A DNA stretch of 64,000 nt, from assembly GCA_023391695.1 (NCBI GenBank), contig JAEWAK010000021.1, forward strand, positions 1 through 64,000, in the 5' to 3' direction. The notes below the pieces were generated by a model. It saw only the letters and a list, made by a program, of their open reading frames with translations. It was not told the origin of the DNA and did not search any database. Source of the DNA: Bacillota bacterium. GTDB taxonomy: Bacteria > Bacillota > Clostridia > Lachnospirales > Lachnospiraceae. Position 1 is the stretch's first letter, and every line of letters begins with the position of its first letter. The position numbers were made by a program, and so were the translations under genes. This document shows positions 1 to 7,842 of the stretch, in pieces.

Positions 1-97
1 TTTGAACAGACAGCAAAAAGCTATCCGTCTGAAAAGTATATTGCAGTAACAGTGCTGCTATAAGCAATATGGTAATTCCTTTATTGATCGCTTTCAT
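1..97 (-). CDS. 5' end of an exported-protein gene (partial)
   Basis: The ATG at 97 on the minus strand opens a frame that runs off the window edge after 32 codons. A good ribosome binding site (AGGAGAAGG) lies just upstream at about 103-112. The visible N-terminus begins MKAINKGITILLIAALLLQ, a short basic start followed by a hydrophobic stretch, as expected of a signal peptide or membrane anchor. Only this leader is visible, so the product cannot be named. It is transcribed away from the following genes. Confidence 0.6.
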   Translation of the reverse strand, partial: MKAINKGITILLIAALLLQYTFQTDSFLLSVQ

Positions 98-561
98 GCT
101 TACCTTCTCCTCCCTGTGCCTTCCAAACTTTTCTGATTAAAATTTTTATAGGCAGCTTTAAACAACTTACACTATTATCCTTTCCCTATAATAAGACATA
201 ATTTTACTATTATTTACATGATATCCTCTTTACTGCAAACTGTCAATACTTACCATGTGAAATTCTGGTATCCATCCTGCAGCCTAAAGCCTTAATATTT
301 CTTAATTCCTCATGAATATTGCATTAATCTATCGCTTATAAGACTTTTTTCCTACAACTGCCGTTTTACATTTCCAATTTTATTACCGAAAGCGATAACA
401 ATGTTCAGCTAAGAAATCTCGATGATTTATCGTTAAAGTTCAGCTATGAATACAGCAAAGTATTCTTGGGCGATTGGAGCGGAACTCACAGAAAACCCAA
501 GTTATCACGCACAAAATTATGCAGAATGTATAATTTTTGTACATAAATTGCTGTATTTTAA
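98..561. other. AT-rich intergenic region with one dispersed repeat copy
   Basis: No convincing gene is seen between the outgoing gene at 97 and the promoter at 562. The stretch at 476-544 is a copy of a dispersed hairpin repeat described separately. Confidence 0.5.
476..544 (+). repeat. Dispersed hairpin repeat, copy 1 (second copy 17262-17330)
   Basis: This segment aligns over about 70 nt with 17262-17330. Both contain TCACAGAAAACC followed about 20 nt later by a weak hairpin in which a short AAATTAT- or AAACTGT-type arm meets its complement, and both end in TGTRCAT. It lies in non-coding DNA in both places. Confidence 0.5.
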
Positions 562-590
562 TTGTTTTTTTATCAAAAAAATGGTATTAT
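562..590 (+). promoter_or_regulatory. Putative sigma-A promoter for the AstE-like pair
   Basis: TTGTTT at 562-567 and TATTAT at 585-590 are separated by exactly 17 nt. Transcription would start near 597, giving an unusually long leader of about 385 nt before the ATG at 982. The -35 is a weak match and the -10 a good one. Confidence 0.4.
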
Positions 591-981
591 GTTATAAGTT
601 GTTATTACGAATATACTATTAAGTAATATTAATATACAGAGCGGGTATAAAACAACCGGCATAAGACCGTTCCTCTTACCAGTCTGAATCCGGCAAAAGG
701 AATGGCCATGAAACTGGAATCGAAATCAGACATTGATAGGGTTATTAATAGTGAAAGGGTCATTAATAAGGTTTATTGATAATGAAGAAACCCGGCATAA
801 TTTCATAAAGAAGCCCAAGATAAACATAGGGCTGAGGACTCAAAATACGATTATAGTATTTACACTCCATACAAAATATAGTATCATTATAGCAACAAGG
901 GTGTCTCATAATACTGTTTTCTTATATGAATTCAGCATTTTGGGATTACCCTTTACTTCATTCAGAAAGGATGTATGCAAC

Positions 982-1929
982 ATGATAAAAACTGTATTTT
1001 CTATCGACCTGCCGGTATTAGAAAATATGCACATATTAAAAAACCGAATCGAACCTTTAACCCAGACCGGAAAAGAAAAACGTGTCTGTATCGTAACCGG
1101 AATCCACGGTGATGAGTTGGAGGGCCAATATATATGTTATGAAATTATGCGCAGGATCCATGCCAATATCCATAACCTGCATGGAATCATCGATATATAT
1201 CCCAGTTTGAATCCTCTTGGAATGGATTCCCTGACCCGTGGAATCCCGGCCTTTGACCTGGATTTAAACCGCTGTTTCCCCGGCAATAAGGACGGTGACA
1301 TGTCAGAAAATGCAGCGGCAAAGATTGTGGAGGATATTATCGGTTCCTATCTGTGCATCGATTTACACTCCAGCAATATCTTTCTTAGGGAAATCCCCCA
1401 GGTCAGAATGATTGAAGAAAATGCATCCATGCTTTTACCTTATGCGAAACTCCTGAATCTGGATTTTGTATGGGTTCACCCTTCTGCCACCGTGCAAAAC
1501 GCTACGCTTGCCCACGCTTTAAATACCAACGGCGTACCCACTATTGCCGTGGAAATGGGAACCGGTATGCGAATCACCAAACAATTCGGAGACCAGATCA
1601 CCGAAGGGATTTTCTGCCTGTTAAAAGAAATCGGTATGTGGGACGGCGAGGTGATCACACCCAAAACTCCTATCATATCCTCCGAAGGACACCGGGAAGT
1701 CACTATGGTACATGCGGATGCCTCCGGGATTTTCCTGCCAGCCGTGGAACACTGGAATGGCGTTAAGAAAGGGGATGCCATCGGGGATATTGTAAATACC
1801 TTAACCGGCAGTATTGAACAGCATATCATCTCTCCCTGTGACGGTATGGTTTTTACCCTTAGAGAATATCCCGTGGTAAACAGCGGTTCTTTGATTGTAC
1901 GCATTCTGGGAGGTGACTTATCATGTTAA
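982..1929 (+). CDS. Succinylglutamate desuccinylase/aspartoacylase-family zinc hydrolase (intact active site)
   Basis: A 315-aa protein of the AstE/AspA branch of the M14 zinc carboxypeptidase superfamily, which cleave amide bonds of N-acyl amino acids. Zinc ligands are visible as GIHGDE (His42, Glu45) and IDLHSS (His129). The substrate-carboxylate motif DLNRCFPG is at 94-101 and a likely catalytic glutamate is Glu191 in AVEMG. The open frame extends upstream to 733, but the ATG at 982 has an AGAAAGG ribosome site and gives a length matching the adjacent paralog, so that start is chosen. It overlaps the next gene by 7 nt, implying translational coupling. The substrate is unknown. No arginine-catabolic genes are nearby, so the astE label is avoided. 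Confidence 0.8.
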   Translation: MIKTVFSIDLPVLENMHILKNRIEPLTQTGKEKRVCIVTGIHGDELEGQYICYEIMRRIHANIHNLHGIIDIYPSLNPLGMDSLTRGIPAFDLDLNRCFPGNKDGDMSENAAAKIVEDIIGSYLCIDLHSSNIFLREIPQVRMIEENASMLLPYAKLLNLDFVWVHPSATVQNATLAHALNTNGVPTIAVEMGTGMRITKQFGDQITEGIFCLLKEIGMWDGEVITPKTPIISSEGHREVTMVHADASGIFLPAVEHWNGVKKGDAIGDIVNTLTGSIEQHIISPCDGMVFTLREYPVVNSGSLIVRILGGDLSC

Positions 1930-2858
1930 AGGATACCATTTATACCATCAAATCCTCTTTTCGCGGGGAAATGAACATCCTGGGATACCGTTTCGGCAAA
2001 GGGGAAAAGTCAGCCTGCATCGTAGGACCGACCAGGGGAAATGAAGTCCAGCAGCTCTATATCTGCTCCCAGTTGATCAGGACTTTGTCAAAACTTGAGA
2101 AAACGGGCGCTATTGTAAATAATAATGAGATAATGGTCATCCCTTCTATTAACCACTATTCCATCAACCTTGAAAAACGTTTCTGGGCAATGGATAACTC
2201 GGATATCAACCGTATGTTTCCGGGAGACAGTGAGGGAGAAACTACCAAAAGAATTGCCGACGCTATATTTGAGGCCGTAAAAGGTTACAATTACGGGATC
2301 CAGTTTGCCAGTTTCCATACCCCCGGTGATTTTATCCCCCATGTCCGTATGATGGAAACAGGATACCAAAATACCAGCCTGGCCAATTTATTCGGATTGC
2401 CATTTGTAATGACCAGAAAACCCCAGCCCATTGATACGGGAACCTTAAACTATAACTGGCAGATGAACGGGACCAATGCCTTCTCTGTCTATACCAGCGC
2501 CACCGACCGGATCGATGAAAAATCCGCCAAACAGGCCGTTTCCTCCGTACTCCGTTTTCTGACCCGTATGGGTATTATTAAATATAACTGCCATAACGGT
2601 TTTATCGCCACCACCCTGGAAGAGGAACTGTTAATGTCCATCCGGGCTGATGTATCCGGCATCTACCGCCGTTTTAAAGACCCCGGTGAGGAAGTAACTT
2701 TCGGTGACTTGCTGGCTGAAGTGGTTGACCCCATCGAAGGTGAAGTCATATCCCAGATCATCGCCCCCAGTGACGGAATTATCTTCTTTGCACACGGTAA
2801 ACCCCTGGTTATTGAAAACTGTACGGTATATAAATTAATCCGCAGACTTCATGAATAA
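1923..2858 (+). CDS. Degenerate AstE/AspA-family paralog (probable pseudoenzyme partner)
   Basis: A 311-aa paralog of the preceding enzyme, in the same frame architecture and almost the same length. Aligned position by position, the zinc ligand His42 is Arg38 (PTRGNE), His129 is Ala129 (IQFASFH), and the catalytic Glu191 is Tyr190 (FSVYTS). The ligand Glu41 and the INRMFPG motif at 95-101 remain. It starts inside the end of the upstream gene (ATGTTAA overlap). The fold is clearly conserved, so I infer a non-catalytic or altered-chemistry subunit that pairs with the active paralog rather than a decaying copy: the frame is intact over its whole length. Confidence 0.75.
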   Translation: MLKDTIYTIKSSFRGEMNILGYRFGKGEKSACIVGPTRGNEVQQLYICSQLIRTLSKLEKTGAIVNNNEIMVIPSINHYSINLEKRFWAMDNSDINRMFPGDSEGETTKRIADAIFEAVKGYNYGIQFASFHTPGDFIPHVRMMETGYQNTSLANLFGLPFVMTRKPQPIDTGTLNYNWQMNGTNAFSVYTSATDRIDEKSAKQAVSSVLRFLTRMGIIKYNCHNGFIATTLEEELLMSIRADVSGIYRRFKDPGEEVTFGDLLAEVVDPIEGEVISQIIAPSDGIIFFAHGKPLVIENCTVYKLIRRLHE

Positions 2859-2916
2859 GTAAACGGAAAATAAGGAAATCTTAAGGATTTTAAACCCTCC
2901 CCCTTTATTCTTCGTC

Positions 2917-2944
2917 TTGACTTATGGGAAAAAAGGGTTAAAAT
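2917..2944 (+). promoter_or_regulatory. Putative sigma-A promoter for the PrsA-like gene
   Basis: TTGACT at 2917-2922 and TAAAAT at 2939-2944 with a 16-nt spacer, about 70 nt before the GTG start at 3016. Confidence 0.5.
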
Positions 2945-3015
2945 AGATATTATGTGTATGCATGGCTATACTCATGTTACAGCACTGAGCAATTCGAATA
3001 AATGGAGGAAATAAA

Positions 3016-4200
3016 GTGAGAAAAACGAAAAGAATTATGTCCCTCCTACTGATATCTACATTGGCAGTTGGAATGACATTCATGTCCGGATGCAGCAAAA
3101 AAACGGGTCCGGCAAAATCTATCGCAGTGACGGTTAATGACAAGGACATTTATTTAAACGAAATGATGTATTATATTATGGCCGTGGAATCAACCGGAGC
3201 TCAATATGAAGCAGCTTATCAGCAATATACCGGTACAAGCTACTGGGATCAAAAAGACCCGCAAGATCCGGACGGTTTGACCATAAGGGAACAGGCAAAA
3301 AGTTATGTAATGGACACTGCCGAAATGTATGAGATTCTCTATGATAAAGCTGAGAAGGCCGGTTTTACCCTCACCGATGATGAAAAAACTCAGGCAGAAA
3401 CCAATGCGGACCAGATTATAAGCAGTATGAATAAAGAACAGTTGGAAGTTACCGGATTCACAAAAGATGTGCTTACAGGCGTAATGCAGAAACTGACTCT
3501 TGGCGGCAAGTATTATACAGATTTAATAGATGGTTTTGATATTGATGATGAAGGTATTAAAGCTACCATAAAATTTGACGATTACAGGCAGTATAAAACC
3601 GAATATCTGTCTATACCTACTACCAAATTCGATGAAAGTTATAATTCCGTCGATCTGTCCGAGGAGGAAAAAGCAGCAGCCAAATCTTCCATCACGGCAG
3701 CTCTTGAGAAAGTAAAAGCAGGGAAAGAATTCTCTGAAATCAAGGAAGCGGATGACACTCTTACCAGCAATACCTTAGATTTCCTGGTAAGTGATAACGC
3801 GGCTGAAAAAGCTTACAAGGACGCAGCTGTTAAGCTGGATAATGATGCTTATACACAGGACATCGTGGAAACAGACACCGGTTATTATATAATAAAAATG
3901 GTAGATAATAATTCCTCCGAGGCTTATGATGAAGCAGTTGCTAATGCAATTTCCGAGGCAGAAGATGCAGCTTTCAAAACCGAATATGAAAAGATAAAGA
4001 AGGATTATACCATCACAGTTAATAAGGAAGTATGGGATCCCATTATCATAGGCAATAATACCATCGCAGCGGCCGATACATCGAATACGGGTACCGGTAC
4101 CCAGACTTCTGATGCCACAGCTGATGATGCAGCAGATACACCTACCGGTGATTCAACTACGGATAATACAGCTGCCGAGGGTGCAGCTACTGGCGAATAA
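3016..4200 (+). CDS. PrsA/SurA-like peptidyl-prolyl isomerase lipoprotein
   Basis: A 394-aa lipoprotein beginning with GTG, preceded by GGAGG at 3004-3008. The signal peptide ends in a lipobox (MSGC, Cys26), so the mature protein should be membrane-anchored on the outside. An N-terminal helical domain of about 150 residues with the YLNEMMYYIM and IREQAKSYVMD patterns resembles SurA/PrsA chaperone domains. The segment from about 190 to 310 (YLSIPTTKF..., TGYYIIKM) resembles a divergent rotamase domain. The C-terminus after about 345 is low-complexity Thr/Asp/Ala. It probably helps fold secreted proteins such as the local binding proteins. It stands alone with its own promoter and is not in an operon with a defined client. 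Confidence 0.7.
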   Translation: MRKTKRIMSLLLISTLAVGMTFMSGCSKKTGPAKSIAVTVNDKDIYLNEMMYYIMAVESTGAQYEAAYQQYTGTSYWDQKDPQDPDGLTIREQAKSYVMDTAEMYEILYDKAEKAGFTLTDDEKTQAETNADQIISSMNKEQLEVTGFTKDVLTGVMQKLTLGGKYYTDLIDGFDIDDEGIKATIKFDDYRQYKTEYLSIPTTKFDESYNSVDLSEEEKAAAKSSITAALEKVKAGKEFSEIKEADDTLTSNTLDFLVSDNAAEKAYKDAAVKLDNDAYTQDIVETDTGYYIIKMVDNNSSEAYDEAVANAISEAEDAAFKTEYEKIKKDYTITVNKEVWDPIIIGNNTIAAADTSNTGTGTQTSDATADDAADTPTGDSTTDNTAAEGAATGE

Positions 4201-4221
4201 TAATAGGCAATGCGAATTACA

Positions 4222-4306
4222 CATTCCGCTTTACTACATGTTTATAACCTATTAAATAACCTATTACGAAGCTATGCTGCTATTTCCGTGGGACACTGCC
4301 TCCACT
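4222..4306 (+). repeat. Dispersed repeat with CATTCCG core, copy 1
   Basis: The block CATTCCGCTTTACTACATG followed by ATAACCTATTA and later GCTGCT recurs at 16025-16106 (same strand) and, for its first half, at 29910-29966 (opposite strand). All copies are non-coding and lie just past a gene's 3' end. Confidence 0.5.
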
Positions 4307-4390
4307 GAAACAAATAAATCAAAAATTTTATTAATTTTATTCAATGAAACCTAATATTAAAAAATATTAAATGAGATACTTAAATGGTTG

Positions 4391-4427
4391 TGTACCCCGG
4401 ATGTCCGATAAAGACCTCCGGGGTACA
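4391..4427. terminator. Hairpin terminator between convergent genes
   Basis: TGTACCCCGG (4391-4400) pairs perfectly with CCGGGGTACA (4418-4427), with an inner GTC/GAC extension, followed by TTTTATTT on the plus strand. It lies between the convergent PrsA-like and GH3 genes and could serve both. Confidence 0.7.
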
Positions 4428-4459
4428 TTTTATTTGGATTCAAACCTTCAAACCATAAA

Positions 4460-7336
4460 TTATACTAGTTTTAAACTGAGTATGGATATATCCCCAACCG
4501 GTACCAGAATCAAATCATGTATCCCCTCCACGGATTTTATCCTGCCGCTGCAAAGAACAAACTGTTCTTCACCTCCGGTTATGGGTACTGTAATGGTTCC
4601 TATGAGCTCGCTTTTAGCGGAATCGGCAAAAACCTGGACGACTCCCTTTCCTGCTGCGGTTGCAGCCCATAACTCCAGAGAAGTGGTACCGGTAAAATCC
4701 ACGTAGGAAAACCGCAGCAATTTTTCATCCATACCATTGGTAATTAAGTAATGCATGTTTTTATTTTTGCAAAAATTCATTTTGACCCCTGACTTATCGT
4801 CATAATTAATAATAGGGGTTGTTTTGCGCAGAGTCTGGGGCGGAATGGTTTCGCCGTCAATATATACCTTTTTCTCAAGGCGGATATCCTGGCTGTCAGG
4901 GCCTGCCATAAAAGTGTATTCTCCCGCTTCCACGCAGAACTTATCCCTGGTAACATCATAGAACTCCAGGGCGTCTGTTTTTAGTTCAAACTCGATCCTG
5001 GCCTTCTCACCGGCTTTCACAGGCAGGCGTTTAAAACCGCATAACTGCCGCAGTGGCCGTTTTACTCTTGGATTCTCTGCCCTGTAATATAACTGGGCTA
5101 CTTCCTCCCCATCCAGGGAGGATATATTTTCTACCGTGAAATGAATCCGTAACCGCAGTGCTTCTTCCCCTTCCTGTACGAAGGCATTTAATTTCTCTAC
5201 TTCCAGGTCCGTATATTCAAACTTCGAATAGCTGAGGCCATAACCGAACGGATATAAGGGTTTACCGTCATAATATAGATAAGTTATATTATTTTTAATA
5301 ATGTCATAATCCATAATATCCGGTAATTCCCGGATGGAATCATACCAGGTCAAAGGTGTCCTGCCGGCAGGATTATAATTTCCAAACAGCACGTCGGCGA
5401 TGGCATGGCCTAACTCCGGACCGGCATGGGAGGAATAAAGAAGGGCAGGAATATTCTCTTTCTCCCATTTTATTGCATAAGGATAACTGGATATAATGAC
5501 TACGACGGTATTGGGATTTGCCTCATAAACAGCTTTTATTAAATCAGCCTGGTGTTTCGGCAGAAGGATATCCGGCCTGTCATAACCTTCCCTGGCTACC
5601 TGCAGGGGATCATTGCCGACACAGACTATGGCCGTATCCGACTCCCTGGCCAGGGAAACGGCACGTTCGATTCCGTCGGAAACAACCTCTTTTATAAATT
5701 GCTTTCCCTGTGTCATTCCGGATTTTCTACAGGTTGTTAACCTGCCGCTATGATCCATGGTAATTTCATAATCGTTCCAGGCATCCATTGTCATATACTT
5801 AAGCCTGGAATTGTCCTCATGTTCCCTGCATTTTAACCATTCCTTAACAAACCATTCGCAAGTCGTGGTACCGGAAGCCTTCATTCCCTCCTCTTCCCTT
5901 AAAAATTTATTATTTTTTACGGAGAATAGATTCTGGCAGCCAAAATCCCAGTCATGGTATTCGAAAATTTCACTTATTCCTGTTACGCTACTGTCTGCCA
6001 TCACCTCTCCCGTCTCTTTTACACTTAAATATTTACCGGTTTGCCTGGATTTTATGGCTACCCTGTCATAAGAATTATCAAAGGCAACCCTGTTTTCACC
6101 CAATAATTCTTTAAGACCGTCCACCACCGATACATTATAACCGGAATATCCCGTATACCAGTCCATATAATTCCGGTCACCTAAAGGCCCAAGTACCGCC
6201 ACCTTTTTGACCTTATTTTGCTTGAATGGCAGGATACCCCGGTTCTTCAACAGAATGACCTGCTCTTTTGCCGCCCGGTTATTCAGCTTTTTATAGGTAT
6301 CGCAGTTTACCACACTTTCAGGAATGTTGGCATAGGGATTTTTCTCTTCCGGATCAAATTCCCCCAGACGGAAGCGGACCTCCAGTACCCGTTTGATGCT
6401 CTCATCCAGTTCCGCTTCCGTAAGCAGTCCTTTTCGCAGTGCTTCCAGCACGGAGGCCTGTACCAGCTCAGCATTGTCCGTCATAATATCCGCTCCCCCA
6501 CGGATTGAGAGGGCAACACTTTCCTCATGGGTGTCCACATAATGGTGCTCCGTTACGGTCTGGGAAAAATCAGCTCCGTCACTGACGATGAACTTAAGCC
6601 CCCACCGATCCTTTACTATGGTTTTTAAATCCGGATTCAAAACCGCCGGCACACCGGATAATTCATTATAAGCGGTCATCATGGATAAGGCTCCGCCTTC
6701 CGTGATGGCAGGTTGAAAAGCCCGGTAATAATATTCGTGTTTTGTTCTTGGTTCAAGACCCGCAGAACAGCTGCATCTGTCTTTTTCGTTATTATTTGCA
6801 CAGAAATGTTTTAAGGTCGGCACGGTCCTGTAATAAAATTCATCCCTGCCTTTTAACCCCTTTGTGTAAGCTATGGTCATCTGCCCGGTCAAATAAGGGT
6901 CCTCCCCATAAGCTTCCTCCGTTCTTCCCCATCTGGGATCCCGTTCCATATCCACGGTGGGTCCCCATACCATCAGCTTTCCGGTTTTACATTTCTGGTA
7001 ATATACCCTGGTTTCATTTCCTGCCAGTTCCCCTAATTCATACATCAAATCCGTATCGAACATGGCAGCCATTCCGATGGGCTGGGGTAAAACGGTGGAG
7101 GGCTCTTCTGTAGTCCTTCCTACGTAGCCCCTGGCAATTTCACAGCCGATATGCCATTCCGATATGCCAAGTTTTTCAATACCCTGCTGCCCCGCCGATA
7201 CCAATCCTGCTTTTTCTTCCAGTGTAAGTCTCGATATCAAATCCTTCACCCTGACCTTTAGCGGTAATTCCCAATCGCGAAACGGCAGCACCGGATTTGT
7301 GCTGCTCATTAATTTATCCGTTAATTTTTTTGCCAT
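4460..7336 (-). CDS. Glycoside hydrolase family 3 enzyme (beta-glucosidase/beta-xylosidase type)
   Basis: A 958-aa protein without a signal peptide, hence likely cytoplasmic, removing terminal beta-linked sugars. The (beta/alpha)8 domain spans about 30-330, with KHF at 176-178 and the nucleophile Asp253 in FIVSDGADF. The alpha/beta sandwich is interrupted by an inserted domain at about 420-550 (RVAIKSRQTGKYLSV repeat-like, beta-trefoil/fascin flavour). A fibronectin-III-like domain follows at about 730-830. A C-terminal CBM6-like module covers about 850-955 (ELWAATAAGKGVVQVFADS, IHDLILVPVGD). The ATG is preceded by AAGGAGG. Adjacent YesMN/LplABC genes and the GH31 alpha-xylosidase fit a glucan or xyloglucan role. 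The exact substrate cannot be read from the sequence. Confidence 0.9.
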   Translation of the reverse strand: MAKKLTDKLMSSTNPVLPFRDWELPLKVRVKDLISRLTLEEKAGLVSAGQQGIEKLGISEWHIGCEIARGYVGRTTEEPSTVLPQPIGMAAMFDTDLMYELGELAGNETRVYYQKCKTGKLMVWGPTVDMERDPRWGRTEEAYGEDPYLTGQMTIAYTKGLKGRDEFYYRTVPTLKHFCANNNEKDRCSCSAGLEPRTKHEYYYRAFQPAITEGGALSMMTAYNELSGVPAVLNPDLKTIVKDRWGLKFIVSDGADFSQTVTEHHYVDTHEESVALSIRGGADIMTDNAELVQASVLEALRKGLLTEAELDESIKRVLEVRFRLGEFDPEEKNPYANIPESVVNCDTYKKLNNRAAKEQVILLKNRGILPFKQNKVKKVAVLGPLGDRNYMDWYTGYSGYNVSVVDGLKELLGENRVAFDNSYDRVAIKSRQTGKYLSVKETGEVMADSSVTGISEIFEYHDWDFGCQNLFSVKNNKFLREEEGMKASGTTTCEWFVKEWLKCREHEDNSRLKYMTMDAWNDYEITMDHSGRLTTCRKSGMTQGKQFIKEVVSDGIERAVSLARESDTAIVCVGNDPLQVAREGYDRPDILLPKHQADLIKAVYEANPNTVVVIISSYPYAIKWEKENIPALLYSSHAGPELGHAIADVLFGNYNPAGRTPLTWYDSIRELPDIMDYDIIKNNITYLYYDGKPLYPFGYGLSYSKFEYTDLEVEKLNAFVQEGEEALRLRIHFTVENISSLDGEEVAQLYYRAENPRVKRPLRQLCGFKRLPVKAGEKARIEFELKTDALEFYDVTRDKFCVEAGEYTFMAGPDSQDIRLEKKVYIDGETIPPQTLRKTTPIINYDDKSGVKMNFCKNKNMHYLITNGMDEKLLRFSYVDFTGTTSLELWAATAAGKGVVQVFADSAKSELIGTITVPITGGEEQFVLCSGRIKSVEGIHDLILVPVGDISILSLKLV

Positions 7337-7391
7337 ATGGTAACCTCCTTATTAGTTACAATAAAAATTTCATTCGCACCGAACCGGTTTG

Positions 7392-7650
7392 AACAAGACT
7401 GCTGAAAAAGTCTGCTTTTAATTTTCGTAATGAATAAGGGTTTATATATATTCGTCCTGGCCGCTTTTCTTCCCACTGTCTGTTCTTTGTAGGGCCTCAA
7501 AGATGTAAAAACCATCGCACCGTTCTGTTTTCCACCAAGTCTCCAGTCGAACATAAACATTCTTTTCGGCCGGTTGACGTCAAGCTGAATATATTTGTGC
7601 CTTATTCATATCAAATTTTTGAAGGGAACTTTTTCAGCAGCCTCGTTTGA
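7392..7650. mobile_element. MITE-like element with about 20-bp terminal inverted repeats
   Basis: The ends AACAAGACTGCTGAAAAAGT (about 7392-7411) and ACTTTTTCAGCAGCCTCGTT (about 7629-7648) are inverted copies with few mismatches. An inner inverted pair ATGAATAAGG / CCTTATTCAT (about 7431-7440 and 7602-7611) strengthens the palindromic design. No complete transposase lies inside. It looks like an internally deleted insertion sequence. Confidence 0.5.
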
Positions 7651-7774
7651 AAAGATTATATTACAAATTTAATCGGTGATATACCATACTTATTCTATCT
7701 AAAACACTTATATTATCAGTGCTTTAAAAGGGTATCCGGCAGAGCCGGAGATTGAGCTTCCTTACGCTTGCGGT

Positions 7775-7803
7775 TTGACAATTATTTTGGCTTCTACTAT
7801 AAT
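7775..7803 (+). promoter_or_regulatory. Full-consensus sigma-A promoter for yesMN
   Basis: TTGACA (7775-7780) and TATAAT (7798-7803) with a 17-nt spacer are perfect matches to the housekeeping consensus. Transcription should start near 7810, about 33 nt before the sensor kinase ATG, so the two-component system is probably expressed constitutively. Confidence 0.8.
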
Positions 7804-7842
7804 ATTATTAATATTTGTAAATAATGAAAGGTGCAGCTGATT

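Noticed and set aside
733..981. N-terminal extension of the AstE-like gene
   Set aside because: It has no ribosome site, an unusual composition, and makes the protein 83 residues longer than its paralog. The ATG at 982 is better.
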